A stretch of 64,000 nt of DNA from Gemmatimonadaceae bacterium (GCA_037721215.1 JBBJNV010000004.1:62001-126000); one strand, 5' to 3'. Shown: positions 45,060 to 54,618, numbered from the stretch's first letter. Notes: generated by a model from the sequence alone, not told the origin. Program-made: numbers and translations.

Positions 45060-45671
45060 ATGTTGCGCATCGCCGCCGTCGCTCTTCCACTCGTTCTCCC
45101 CGCGTTGGCGCTCCAGGCTCAAACTCCGTCCTACCCCTCTGCCGAGCGGCAGATTGCCGCGGCTATCAGTCCGCTTCCAGAGAATCTGCAAAAGGACTCC
45201 AAGGTTCTCGGATACACTGACCAGGGCAAGTTCGTCACTCTCCGATCCGGTACGAACGACATGGTCTGCGTTGCCGACGACCCTGCGGGCAAGCAGTTCC
45301 ATGTCGCCTGCTATCACAAGGCGCTGGAATCGTTCATGGCGCGGGGGCGTGAGCTGCACGGCATGAAGAAATCAAAGGAAGCAGTGGACAGCACTCGCCT
45401 CCGCGACGTCAGAACCGGGCGATACTCGATGCCGGCAAAGGCGGCCGCGCTGTATCAGTATTTTGCCCCGCGCGACAGTGTCGATGCCGCGACGGGCGCG
45501 GTGCGAGGCGCGCAGTACCTCTACGTCGTCTACACCCCGTATGCCACCTACAAGAGTACCGGCATCGCGGAAACTCCGGTCGAGGGCGGGCCATGGATCA
45601 TGAACCCGGGCAAACCCTGGGCGCATCTCATGATTCAGCCGCAGAAGACCGCGAATATCACGATGAAGTAA
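45060..45671 (+). CDS. Secreted hypothetical protein
   Basis: 203 residues from ATG 45060. Signal peptide MLRIAAVALPLVLPALALQAQ. The mature part has AERQIAAAISPLPENLQKDSKVLGY and CVADDPAGKQFHVACYHKALESF with two Cys, and AQYLYVVYTPYATYKSTGI near the end. Family not recognised; similar proteins appear in Gemmatimonadota. Function unknown. Its stop is in the same frame as the following truncated ORF. Confidence 0.62.
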   Translation: MLRIAAVALPLVLPALALQAQTPSYPSAERQIAAAISPLPENLQKDSKVLGYTDQGKFVTLRSGTNDMVCVADDPAGKQFHVACYHKALESFMARGRELHGMKKSKEAVDSTRLRDVRTGRYSMPAKAAALYQYFAPRDSVDAATGAVRGAQYLYVVYTPYATYKSTGIAETPVEGGPWIMNPGKPWAHLMIQPQKTANITMK

Positions 45672-45731
45672 AGCTCAGCGCGGCATTCGCGCACGGCGAC
45701 CAGCGCCGGAAATCAGAACGTCGCGCTGGAG

Positions 45732-46127
45732 TTGCCGGAACACGCGCGGGCCGAGCGTCGACCCTTTGATCTGGACGCAACCCGTCAGCTCATTGCGCAG
45801 CAGAACAAGCGCTTCACCAATGCGGATCTCACGGGCGACGTGGCCACGATCGACTCGATGTTTGTCCCGGATGCCAAGTCCTATCCGCCCGGCGCTGCCG
45901 CAGTGAGCGGCCTTCCCGCGCTGCACGCCTTTACCGTGGAGTACCTCAACGCCGGTCTCACCGAGTTTCGCGAGGAGACCACCGACTTCTACGGGAACGC
46001 GGAGTACGTTGTTGATGCAGGCACCTACGTCGCGAGGTACGGGCCGGACCACGTGACCGAGCGCGGCAAGTACCTCAATGTGTGGCAGCAGGTGAACGGG
46101 AGCTGGAAGCTCAAGTCAAACATGTGA
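45732..46127 (+). CDS. NTF2/SnoaL-like protein, probably N-terminally truncated
   Basis: 131 residues from a weak TTG, with no ribosome site; the frame is open back to the stop of the preceding gene. Residues about 15-130 look like a DUF4440/SnoaL NTF2-fold protein (ATRQLIAQQNKRFTNADLTGD, MFVPDAKSYPPGAAAV, NVWQQVNGSWKL). Secreted relatives normally have a signal peptide, so the 5' end seems lost. An attC-like site lies 58 bases after its stop, as in integron cassettes, so it may be a cassette ORF. Confidence 0.55.
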   Translation: MPEHARAERRPFDLDATRQLIAQQNKRFTNADLTGDVATIDSMFVPDAKSYPPGAAAVSGLPALHAFTVEYLNAGLTEFREETTDFYGNAEYVVDAGTYVARYGPDHVTERGKYLNVWQQVNGSWKLKSNM

Positions 46128-46185
46128 AACACCGACGCGCCTCCGCCGACGCCGAAGTGACCGGCCCCCGTACGTGATCCGTACG

Positions 46186-46323
46186 GTCTAACCCAGTGTT
46201 GCAGACGTACGGGCGCCCGGGACTCCGTTTCCCAGCTCGCGGCCGCACCTTCATATTGAACTGCGGCGGGTGCGGCCGCTCAGCGCCGTGCGGCGCCCGC
46301 CGCTCAACACTAGGTCGTTAGAC
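46186..46323 (+). other. Integron attC-like recombination site
   Basis: 138 bases. It starts with GTCTAAC (46186-46192) and ends with GTTAGAC (46317-46323), perfect complements that match the attC core-site patterns RYYYAAC and GTTRRRY. Inside, AGTGTTG near the left core pairs with CAACACT near the right core, as L'' and L' would. The middle folds further (CGGGCGCC/GGCGCCCG and GCGGCCGCACC/GGTGCGGCCGC, 11 bp). GTTAGAC is followed by GC. These are the features of a 59-base-element type site, at the long end of the size range. No integrase gene is in the window. Confidence 0.72.
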
Positions 46324-46346
46324 GCACAAACTCAGTTGGATTCAGC

Positions 46347-46493
46347 ATGAGCGACTCAACGCCGGACCCGCTCGAAAGTGTCGCCTGGGCGTTCAACAGC
46401 GGTTTCGGCCCGCTGGTCTATGATGTGCACGATGACCGACGGCGGCCGACGCACTTTCCGCCTGTGTGCCGAGCACGTAACATCCCCCGATGA
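46347..46493 (+). CDS. Short ORF after attC-like site, likely truncated
   Basis: 48 residues beginning MSDSTPDPLESVAWAFNSGF, with its ATG 23 bases after the attC-like site, as cassette genes usually are. It ends in a stop overlapping the kinase start (ATGA). No family recognised. It may be the remnant of a cassette gene or a leader peptide for the kinase. Confidence 0.4.
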   Translation: MSDSTPDPLESVAWAFNSGFGPLVYDVHDDRRRPTHFPPVCRARNIPR

Positions 46494-49180
46494 ACATCCT
46501 CGAACGCCTCACCGACGCGCTTGGCCGTAGCTATCGCGTGGAACGCGAGATCGGCGCGGGCGGCATGGCCACGGTGTATCTCGCGCACGACCTCCGACAC
46601 GATCGCGAAGTGGCGATCAAGGTGCTGCATCCCGATCTCGGAGCAGCGCTCGGCGGCGAGCGGTTCCTGAGTGAAATTCGAACCACGGCCCGACTGCAGC
46701 ATCCACACATTTTGCCACTGCTAGACAGCGGCGTGGCCGACACCCTGTTGTACTACGTGATGCCGCTTGTGACCGGGGAGACGCTGCGCGCACGCATCGA
46801 GCGCGAAGGGCAACTCCCGATTGCCACCGCCGTGCAAATCGCGCGCGAAGTGGCCAGCGCACTCGAACACGCGCACAAACAGGGAATCGTTCATCGCGAT
46901 ATCAAGCCCGAGAACATCCTGCTGCAGGACGGCTCGGCGCTGGTGGCGGACTTTGGCATCGCGCTCGCCGTGCGGAGTGCCGGTGGGCAACGCCTCACGC
47001 AGACGGGGTTGAGTCTGGGCACGCCCCAGTACATGAGCCCCGAGCAGGCACTGGGAGAACGCGTGATCGACGCGCGCAGCGACGTGTATGCGTTGGCGGC
47101 AACCACGTACGAGATGTTGACCGGCGACCCGCCGTTCACCGGTTCCAGCGTGCAGGCGGTGGTCGCGAAGGTGATGAGCGCCGAACCGGAACGCCTCACG
47201 CTCACAAGGAAGACCATTCCTCTCGCGATTGAGCGTGCCGTACTCACGGGGCTCGCGAAATTGCCAGCCGACCGGCAGGAGAGTGCCGCTGCATTCGGCG
47301 CTGCGCTGCGCGATGCATCACCAGAGACGGTTTCCCCGACCACGCAGTCGGCGACGGCAGCCGCAAGCGCAACGCGTGTAGCGAATCACGGCACGACATG
47401 GAAAGTGGGTGTGGGCGGACTTGTTGTAGGCATGGTGATCATGGCGGCCGCGTTGTGGCCACGCGATGCATCGCGCGCCGGCACAAGCGCCATAGGCTTT
47501 GCGCGCACGCAGATGACGTTCAGCGGGAAGGTGGGTTTTCCGGCGATCACGCCGATGGGCGATGTGACCGCCTTTGTCGAGCGAGAGTGCGAGCATACTG
47601 GAAATGACGCGTTTTCGAACGAGAATCTCGACAACGCTGCCGCACCGTGTTTTAGGTCGCTCATGGTCCAGGACACCGGATCGTCCACCGCCGTGCGGGT
47701 CATGAATCACGTGCCGAATATTCGCGCCGTCCGATGGCTGGCCAGCGCCACCAGTCTCGTCGTTGACGCGACGCTTGACTCGCTACGCAGCGGAATTTTT
47801 CTCGTCCCGCGTCTCGGCGGGACGGCACGACGCCTGGCGGAGCGGGGACCCTTCGATGTGCATGGCAGCGGCGATACGATTCTCGTGTTGCCGTCCGAGG
47901 CCGCGACTGCCACGCATGCGCAGATCATTGCGACCGCAACGGGCGCCGTGGTTGACAGCGTGTCCGTGCCCAAGAGTGATGTTGTCACGATCGCGTGGTC
48001 TCCCGACGGACAACGTATCGCGCTCAGCGATGAGGCGATCATCCTGCTCATCGCGCGTGACGGCACCGTGTTGGACTCACTCACTTTGAATACCCGACGC
48101 ACGATCCGCTGGGCACCCGACGGATCGGCGTTGTTTGCCTTTTTGCCGGCACCCGCCCGCGACGACGAGTTCGTTCGTATCGACGTCGATCGAAACGGTC
48201 GCCTCGCTCGGCTGCCCGCCGCCGTGATGCCAAGCGTTGCCTCGCTCTATCGGGGCGAGTTCGACATTGCTGCACGCACCGGAAGGCTGCTGTTCATATC
48301 GGGCGAGGCACGGCAGGACCAGTGGGTATTTGGCGTGGGCGGGGGGAACGACCCTCCGCGCCCGGTGACGACCGGGACGTCGTGGTACGGCAGTGCCGTA
48401 ATCGCCCCCGATGGGCGCACTCTGTACTACCTTCGCGGCAATGCCTCCGGCGACAACCTGTATCGCTTGCCACTCGATGGAGCGCGGAACCGCATGCTGG
48501 ACGATGAGGCGCTCACGAACAGCCGTGGCCCTGGGAATACTCCCATGGGCATCTCGCCCGATGGGCGTCGAGTGACGTTTCTGAAATCGGAGGGCGACGA
48601 CTATAGCGCGTATGATTTTCACACCGGTGAGCGACGTGTCCTGCGTAAATCCCGCTGGCCGGGGCAGGATGCGCCGCTGCCGATTGCCGAAGGAGCATTG
48701 GTGTCGATCGGGCCGTCGGGACATGAGGTCGTCATCACTGACGGTAAGTCCGGGACAAGTCGACGCCTGCCCATTCCCGACTCGCTGCAGCTGCTCCGTG
48801 GAGGCACGCTCAGTCCTGACGAGCAGGAACTTGCCGTCGCTGCACGGACGCCCACGGGTTTCGCGCTCGGTGCGGTGTCGCTTGCGTCCGGGCTCTTTCG
48901 CTTTCTTACACCGTTTGCGCCCAGCGTGCAGTCCAGTAAGCTGTCGTGGTCATCGGACGGTTTTATCTACTTCGGCGCCTGGGAATCGGGTGCCAGCGCG
49001 CCGTCGCTGCTGCGCGTCAATAGCAGGTCCGGTGGCGCGCCCCAACGGGTCATGACGCTCCCGACGCACTGCGCGCTCCAGAGCGTTTCGGTCGCGACGG
49101 CCGCGCCGCGGGGCGTGTGCAGGGTCGAGGACTTCCGGGGTGATGTCTATCTGGCATCGATTCCCGGCGTGATGCGTTAG
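46490..49180 (+). CDS. Membrane Ser/Thr protein kinase with periplasmic WD40-like propeller
   Basis: 896 residues. Hanks-type kinase in residues 1-275: GAGGMATVYLA (G-loop), Lys44 (VAIKVL), catalytic Asp137 (VHRDIKPEN), DFG 154-156, and SPEQ. All active residues are kept. One transmembrane helix lies near 305-324 (VGGLVVGMVIMAAALWP). The rest is outside the membrane and forms a TolB/WD40-like propeller with repeated strands (TIAWSPDGQRIALSDE, AVIAPDGRTLYYLRG, MGISPDGRRVTFLKSE). This layout is common in Gemmatimonadota. It follows the attC-like site and overlaps a short ORF by 4 bases. Confidence 0.9.
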   Translation: MNILERLTDALGRSYRVEREIGAGGMATVYLAHDLRHDREVAIKVLHPDLGAALGGERFLSEIRTTARLQHPHILPLLDSGVADTLLYYVMPLVTGETLRARIEREGQLPIATAVQIAREVASALEHAHKQGIVHRDIKPENILLQDGSALVADFGIALAVRSAGGQRLTQTGLSLGTPQYMSPEQALGERVIDARSDVYALAATTYEMLTGDPPFTGSSVQAVVAKVMSAEPERLTLTRKTIPLAIERAVLTGLAKLPADRQESAAAFGAALRDASPETVSPTTQSATAAASATRVANHGTTWKVGVGGLVVGMVIMAAALWPRDASRAGTSAIGFARTQMTFSGKVGFPAITPMGDVTAFVERECEHTGNDAFSNENLDNAAAPCFRSLMVQDTGSSTAVRVMNHVPNIRAVRWLASATSLVVDATLDSLRSGIFLVPRLGGTARRLAERGPFDVHGSGDTILVLPSEAATATHAQIIATATGAVVDSVSVPKSDVVTIAWSPDGQRIALSDEAIILLIARDGTVLDSLTLNTRRTIRWAPDGSALFAFLPAPARDDEFVRIDVDRNGRLARLPAAVMPSVASLYRGEFDIAARTGRLLFISGEARQDQWVFGVGGGNDPPRPVTTGTSWYGSAVIAPDGRTLYYLRGNASGDNLYRLPLDGARNRMLDDEALTNSRGPGNTPMGISPDGRRVTFLKSEGDDYSAYDFHTGERRVLRKSRWPGQDAPLPIAEGALVSIGPSGHEVVITDGKSGTSRRLPIPDSLQLLRGGTLSPDEQELAVAARTPTGFALGAVSLASGLFRFLTPFAPSVQSSKLSWSSDGFIYFGAWESGASAPSLLRVNSRSGGAPQRVMTLPTHCALQSVSVATAAPRGVCRVEDFRGDVYLASIPGVMR

Positions 49181-49271
49181 GGTGCATCAGCGAGTCGCTC
49201 CATCAGCCCAGTCAGGTTGCACGACGCACGAGCCGCATCGCGGCTGGAGCGCGGCGTCTGTGCCTGGACCC

Positions 49272-49361
49272 TCACGGTGTGTCTTCCGCAATCTTGATCT
49301 TCGCCAGCAACGCTTTGAAGCGTGGATCACGCCGTACCGCGGGAATGTTGAAGTAAAATTT
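49272..49361 (-). pseudogene. C-terminal fragment of a TPR/kinase-type protein
   Basis: A 29-codon reading frame, FYFNIPAVRRDPRFKALLAKIKI..., looks like the C-terminal end of TPR-containing kinases or regulators (the DPRFxxLL pattern). It is cut by an upstream in-frame stop at 49362-49364. Only a remnant; low confidence. Confidence 0.35.
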
Positions 49362-49389
49362 CTACGCCGGCATCCAGATCACATGCGCC

Positions 49390-49698
49390 TTGTACGCACG
49401 ATCGGGAATACGCGAGACCCGCGCGCAGACCGTCACCATGTCATTGCAACAGGGGCTCTTCCGACCCAACGTAGCCATCGTTGCCGGCGCGGGCGACCGC
49501 GTCGAGCAGATGCAGCATGCAGAGGCGTCTGGCGCCGCCGCGTACATCACAGGCGAGATCAACTCGCGAATCGATACGGAGTATGGCCACCGGAAATTCG
49601 CTGACGTCGAGCGCTTCGCGGCGGCAAACCCTGACAACCGGTCCATCTGCCCGTCGCGCTCGCCGCGTACGCATATTTCCGCCTTCGCCGAAAGTTGA
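49390..49698 (+). pseudogene. Nif3-like protein fragment
   Basis: Residues about 25-80 of this frame (LFRPNVAIVAGAGDR, AEASGAAAYITGEI) fit the core of Nif3/YqfO dinuclear-metal proteins (VAIxGGxG...AxxxGxDAYITGE). The rest of the about 250-residue family is absent on both sides, and the start region has no matching sequence. It lies in a 540-base stretch between two real genes, so it is a decayed or transferred remnant rather than a functional gene. Confidence 0.5.
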
Positions 49699-49720
49699 GA
49701 TTCCATTGACCGGAGAGTTC

Positions 49721-51823
49721 ATGAGACATCTGAAATTGGTAATGGCTGTACTGCTGTCTGGAACTCCATTCGCATCGATTGGCGCGCAACAGAACGGGTC
49801 GATGGTCCCACCTCCGGTCGCTACGCGCGAGGTGCATGAGACGTCGATCCACGGCTACAAGCTGAGCGACGATTACTTCTGGCTGAGGCGAAAGGCAGAC
49901 CCGGCGGTTCGCGCGTATCTGGAAGCGGAGAATGCGTATACCGTCGCAAAGATGAAACACACCGATTCGCTGCAGCAGCGGCTTTACGACGAGATCGTCG
50001 GCCACGTAAAGCAGACCGATCTGAGTGTTCCTTACCGGCGCGGAGCGTACCTCTACTACTCAAAGACCGAAACGGGAAAGCAATACCCAGTCTACGTTCG
50101 CAAGCCGGTTACGGGCGGCCCGGAACAGGTGATGCTCGACCAGAACGAGCTGGCAAAGGGTCTGGGTTATTATGCCATCGGCGCACGCGTTGTCAGCGAT
50201 GACGACTCGCTCCTCGCGTTCACTTTTGACAGCACGGGATACAGGCAGTACACACTCCGGATCAAGAACCTCCGTACCGGCAGGATGCTGCCGGACCGCG
50301 TCACCCGGGTCGGCAGCGTCGTATGGTCGACCGACGGCCGCACCCTCTTCGTCACGACGGAAGATTCGATCACCAAACGGTCCGACAAGTTCTGGCGGCA
50401 CCCCGTCGGCGGCGACAGTATGAGCCTGCTGTTCAACGAAAGAGACGAACTTTTCGACGTCTATGCTCATCGGTCGCTCAACCGGGAGATGATTTTTCTC
50501 CAGAGTGCTGCCAAAACTACATCGGAGATGCACTACCTCCCCGCCGGCAATCCTTCTGCCGGCCTCAGGGTAATCCTGCCGCGCGAAACCGGGCACGAGT
50601 ACGACGCCGATTACGACGCCGGCCGCTTTTACCTCCGAACGAACAGGAACGCCCGAAACTTCCGCGTGGTCAGCGCCCCGGTCAGTGCGCCATCCAGCTG
50701 GACTGATGTGGTCGCCGGCAAACCAGGCGTCAAGATTTCCAACGTCGAATTCTTTCGCGACCACATGGTGCTATCCGAGCGCGAGGGCGGCCTTCCATAT
50801 CTTCGCATCATGGACAAGAAGACGGGCGCCTCGCACCGTGTGGCGACGTCGGAGCCGGCGTTCTCGATGGGAACGACATCGAATGCCGAGTACGACACGA
50901 ATCGCATTCAATATTCCTACAACTCGCTGGTCACCCCGCCCTCGACATTCGAATACGACATGTCGGCCAGATCGCGTAAGCTTCTCAAGCAGCAGGAGGT
51001 TCCGGGATACGCCGCGCAGGGGTACGAATCGCGCAGGATATGGGCGAACGCGCGCGACGGCACAAAGGTACCTGTATCGCTCGTGTACAAAAAGGGAACG
51101 AAGATTGATGGATCGGCGCCGATGCTCCTCTACGCGTACGGTTCGTACGGTTCGTCTCAGGACGCAGCCTTTTCGTCAAGCCGGCTTTCCCTGCTCGACC
51201 GCGGGTTCATCTGGGCTGTCGCAAATATTCGCGGCGGCGGCGAGCTCGGAGAGGAATGGCGTGAAGCCGGACGGATGATGAACAAGATGAACACGTTCAC
51301 TGATTTCATCGACGTGGCCGACTATCTCGTGAAGACCAGGTACACATCGAATGATCGGCTGATGATCCAGGGAGGCTCGGCCGGTGGTCTTCTGATGGGA
51401 GCGGTCGTGAACATGAGGCCCGAACTTTTCAGGGCCGCCATCGCGGCGGTACCGTTTGTAGATGTGATAAACACCATGCTCGATGCCTCCCTTCCCCTCA
51501 CCACAAGTGAGTACATCGAATGGGGTAATCCGAACGACAAGGCGGCGTTCGACTACATGATGACGTATTCGCCATACGACAACATCAAGGCCCAGCGTTA
51601 TCCGGCAATGCTCGTGGAAGTTTCTCTCAACGACAGTCAGGTGCCTTACTGGGAAGGAGCAAAGTTCGTGGCGAAGCTGCGAAGCATGAAGAAAGACGAC
51701 AACCTGCTGCTTCTGAAGACGAACACGGGCGCGGGGCACGGCGGCGCGTCGGGCCGATACGACCGCTTCAGGGAGATCGCGTTCGAGTACGCGTTTCTCC
51801 TGAGTCAGATACCGAAGCAGTAG
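49721..51823 (+). CDS. ptrB: Oligopeptidase B (S9A peptidase)
   Basis: 700 residues with a signal peptide (VLLSGTPFASIGAQ), unusual because most PtrB proteins are cytoplasmic. The seven-bladed propeller spans about 70-410, and the catalytic alpha/beta domain follows: GGSAGG (nucleophile Ser), Asp in LNDSQVPYWE and His in GAGHGGASGR. Substrates are short peptides after basic residues. ATG 49721 has GGAGAG just upstream; a longer upstream frame lacks a signal. First of three same-strand genes with sixA and a second S9 peptidase. Confidence 0.88.
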   Translation: MRHLKLVMAVLLSGTPFASIGAQQNGSMVPPPVATREVHETSIHGYKLSDDYFWLRRKADPAVRAYLEAENAYTVAKMKHTDSLQQRLYDEIVGHVKQTDLSVPYRRGAYLYYSKTETGKQYPVYVRKPVTGGPEQVMLDQNELAKGLGYYAIGARVVSDDDSLLAFTFDSTGYRQYTLRIKNLRTGRMLPDRVTRVGSVVWSTDGRTLFVTTEDSITKRSDKFWRHPVGGDSMSLLFNERDELFDVYAHRSLNREMIFLQSAAKTTSEMHYLPAGNPSAGLRVILPRETGHEYDADYDAGRFYLRTNRNARNFRVVSAPVSAPSSWTDVVAGKPGVKISNVEFFRDHMVLSEREGGLPYLRIMDKKTGASHRVATSEPAFSMGTTSNAEYDTNRIQYSYNSLVTPPSTFEYDMSARSRKLLKQQEVPGYAAQGYESRRIWANARDGTKVPVSLVYKKGTKIDGSAPMLLYAYGSYGSSQDAAFSSSRLSLLDRGFIWAVANIRGGGELGEEWREAGRMMNKMNTFTDFIDVADYLVKTRYTSNDRLMIQGGSAGGLLMGAVVNMRPELFRAAIAAVPFVDVINTMLDASLPLTTSEYIEWGNPNDKAAFDYMMTYSPYDNIKAQRYPAMLVEVSLNDSQVPYWEGAKFVAKLRSMKKDDNLLLLKTNTGAGHGGASGRYDRFREIAFEYAFLLSQIPKQ

Positions 51824-51850
51824 GCAAACGCTGCACCGAGGTCATCGATC

Positions 51851-52360
51851 ATGAAACTGCTGGTCATACGTCACGCCATCGCAAAAGACAGGGAAAAATT
51901 CGCCGAGTCCGGTGAATCGGATGATCTCCGGCCGATTACGACGACGGGCGAAAAAAAGATGAGAAGGATCGCGAAGGCGCTGGTTGATGAAATCGGAGAT
52001 GTCGACCGTCTCGCCACCAGCCCGCTGACGCGCGCGATGGAAACTGCCAGGATTGTCGCTGACGCTTACGGAATCGACGACCCCGAAGTCACGGACTCGC
52101 TTGTGCCTGAAGCGCGCCCGGAGCAGTTCGAGGAGTGGTGCGGGGCTTCCACGGAGACGAGCGTGCTCGGAATAGTCGGCCATGAGCCGCATCTTGGCGC
52201 ACTCGTCACATGGCTGCTGACCGCGAGTCAGGAGTCGCGCATTCTCCTCAAGAAAGGGGGCGCCTGCCTGCTGGAGTTCGAGCTGCAGCCACGCCGCGAT
52301 TCGGGAACGCTGCTGTGGCTGCTTACTCCTGCTCAGTTGAGGAAAATGGCCCGCCGTTAG
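51851..52360 (+). CDS. sixA: Phosphohistidine phosphatase SixA
   Basis: 169 residues. Histidine-phosphatase fold: VIRHAIA (catalytic RHA), TSPLTRAMETARIV, and GHEPHLG (second His). Length and missing extra domains match SixA, which removes phosphate from histidine of phosphorelay proteins. ATG 51851 lies 27 bases after ptrB. Confidence 0.88.
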   Translation: MKLLVIRHAIAKDREKFAESGESDDLRPITTTGEKKMRRIAKALVDEIGDVDRLATSPLTRAMETARIVADAYGIDDPEVTDSLVPEARPEQFEEWCGASTETSVLGIVGHEPHLGALVTWLLTASQESRILLKKGGACLLEFELQPRRDSGTLLWLLTPAQLRKMARR

Positions 52361-52420
52361 TCGGCCCCCCTGGCCGCAGAACGTCTTGCGATCACCACAC
52401 CCCAGCCCGATTGTTCGTCC

Positions 52421-54559
52421 ATGCGAGCTCTCATAAAGCACATCATCGTCGCCCTCGGGCTGACATTCCCATCCGCGGCCGCAACCGCGCAAAGTCAGGC
52501 GCAGTTCACGATCGAGCAGATCACGAGCTACCCCTTCCCGAACGAACTCACCGCCTCGGCATCCGGCAGCAGAATCGCGTGGGCGGTCAATGAACGCGGC
52601 CAGCGAAATGTGTGGGTGGCCGAGGGACCTCAGTGGCGGGCACGCCGTCTCACGAGCTACCTCGCCGATGACGGTCAGGAACTCACCAGCATCGCGATTA
52701 CCGCCGACGGAAGGCACGTAACCTACGTTCGCGGCGGCGAGCATAGCGCAAACTGGCAGGGGACTCCGCCCAATCCCGCGTCAAGTCCGTCCGCACCCAA
52801 AGTGCAGATATGGAGTGTGCCGTTCGACGGATGCGTCGCAACGGGGAAGCCCTGCGCGCCAAAGTTGCTCGCCGATGGCGATGATCCAGAAGTTTCGCCA
52901 CGCGGCGACCGGCTGGTATTCGTGAGAGACCGGCAGGCATGGACAGTTCCCACTAATGGAGCCTCCGCCGCAACGCGGCTATTCACAGCCAATGGCGAGA
53001 TCACTGAGATGCAGTGGTCGCCGGACGGCAGCCGGATCGCGTTCGTCTCCGCGCGCGGCACCCACGCATTCATCGGCGTATTCACAAACGACTCGACGCC
53101 CATCCTGTGGACTGCGCCGACCACCTCGCGCGACGCTTCGCCACGCTGGTCCCCCGACGGAACGCGCATAGCGTTCGTGCGGAATCCCGGGAGCGGCGGC
53201 TCCCCCGACTCCATTCTCGTCCGGCCCCGCAGACGTTGGTCGCTCTGGACCGCAAACGCAGCGACCGGCGAAGCGAGGATGATCTGGGACGCGCCAGACA
53301 AGTCGTACCCGTCGACGCACGGCGGAACCAACCTGCACTGGGGGGCAGGCGAACGAATCGCCTTCCTCTCCAACGCAGCCGGCCAGGCGCAGCTCTATTC
53401 AATTCCGGCGAGCGGTGGCGCGCCGCTCCTGTTGACGCCGGGCAGCTACATGGCTGAACACATCTCACTCAGCCCCGACCGCCGGTTCCTGTTATTTGCC
53501 GGAAACGCCGGACGTGACTCGAACGATGTTGACCGCCGCCATATTGTAAGGGTTCCCATAGATCGCGCTGCGCCCGAAGTCCTGACATCCGGCGCCGGCC
53601 TCGAGTGGAGCCCGATCGTAACAGGCGACGGGCGGTCGATCGCCTACATCGGTGCTACGACACAGCGCCCCCCGCTTCCCGCGGTGATGCCGGCTGGTGG
53701 CGGCAATCCGTCGTGGATCGGCGCTGACCGCATACCCCCCAATTTCCCAGCCGCGCTCGTGGTTCCATCAAAGGTGATCATCAGATCGCCCGACGGCATC
53801 GCGGTTCATTCGCAACTGTTCAACACTGGAGGCGCTGGTCGGAAGCCGGCCATCGTCTACGTGCACGGCGGCCCGCCACGACAGATGCTCCTCGGCTGGC
53901 ATTACTCCGACTACTACACCAACGCCTACGCTCTCAACCAGTATCTCGCGAGCAGAGGCTTCGTCGTACTGTCAGTGAACTACCGTCTCGGCATCGGCTA
54001 CGGCCGCGACTTTCAGCAGGCGAAACGCGCTGGCGCGCAGGGCGCATCGGAGTACCAGGATGTGCGAAGAGCAGCAGAGTGGCTTAGAGCGCAGCCGTTT
54101 GTCGATCCAGACAGGGTCGGAATATATGGCGGGTCGTACGGGGGCTTTCTCACCGCGATGGCGCTGGCACGCAACTCCGATCTCTTCGCTGCCGGCGTCG
54201 ACATCCACGGCGTACACGATTGGACGACAGAGCGAGCGCGGGGCTTGATGAACCGCGAGCGCTACGAAGAGGCACCGGATATTGTCCGCGCGATCAAAAC
54301 CATGTGGACATCGTCGCCGGTTTCATACATGAAGACCTGGAAGTCGCCGGTGCTTCTCATTCACGGTGACGATGACCGTAACGTCAGGTTCAGCCAGACC
54401 GTGGATCTCGCGCGCCGGCTCTCGGCACAGGGCGTGCCGTTCGAGGAGCTGGTGATCCCTGACGACACCCATCACTTCATGCGGCACTCGAACTTCGTGC
54501 GTGTCAATACTGCGACCGCTGAGTTTCTTTTGCGCAAGCTCGCGCCCCGCCGCAAGTAG
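52421..54559 (+). CDS. S9-family (DAP2/prolyl-oligopeptidase-like) secreted peptidase
   Basis: 712 residues with signal peptide (LGLTFPSAAATAQSQA). WD40-like propeller strands (MQWSPDGSRIAFVS, RWSPDGTRIAFVR) precede the peptidase domain: HGGPPRQM, GGSYGGFL (nucleophile Ser), HGDDDRNV (Asp) and DTHHFM (His). Similar to bacterial dipeptidyl aminopeptidase/acylaminoacyl peptidase. It lies 60 bases after sixA. It converges on the kinase gene. Confidence 0.9.
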   Translation: MRALIKHIIVALGLTFPSAAATAQSQAQFTIEQITSYPFPNELTASASGSRIAWAVNERGQRNVWVAEGPQWRARRLTSYLADDGQELTSIAITADGRHVTYVRGGEHSANWQGTPPNPASSPSAPKVQIWSVPFDGCVATGKPCAPKLLADGDDPEVSPRGDRLVFVRDRQAWTVPTNGASAATRLFTANGEITEMQWSPDGSRIAFVSARGTHAFIGVFTNDSTPILWTAPTTSRDASPRWSPDGTRIAFVRNPGSGGSPDSILVRPRRRWSLWTANAATGEARMIWDAPDKSYPSTHGGTNLHWGAGERIAFLSNAAGQAQLYSIPASGGAPLLLTPGSYMAEHISLSPDRRFLLFAGNAGRDSNDVDRRHIVRVPIDRAAPEVLTSGAGLEWSPIVTGDGRSIAYIGATTQRPPLPAVMPAGGGNPSWIGADRIPPNFPAALVVPSKVIIRSPDGIAVHSQLFNTGGAGRKPAIVYVHGGPPRQMLLGWHYSDYYTNAYALNQYLASRGFVVLSVNYRLGIGYGRDFQQAKRAGAQGASEYQDVRRAAEWLRAQPFVDPDRVGIYGGSYGGFLTAMALARNSDLFAAGVDIHGVHDWTTERARGLMNRERYEEAPDIVRAIKTMWTSSPVSYMKTWKSPVLLIHGDDDRNVRFSQTVDLARRLSAQGVPFEELVIPDDTHHFMRHSNFVRVNTATAEFLLRKLAPRRK

Positions 54560-54618
54560 AATCGATCCAGGGTGTCGTTGCAATAGACTGAGCCAACGCT
54601 TCGCTGAACGACCCAGAG

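Noticed and set aside
46141-46185. GTACGTGATCCGTAC small palindrome before the attC-like site
   Set aside because: Too short and imperfect to claim as an operator or a separate site.
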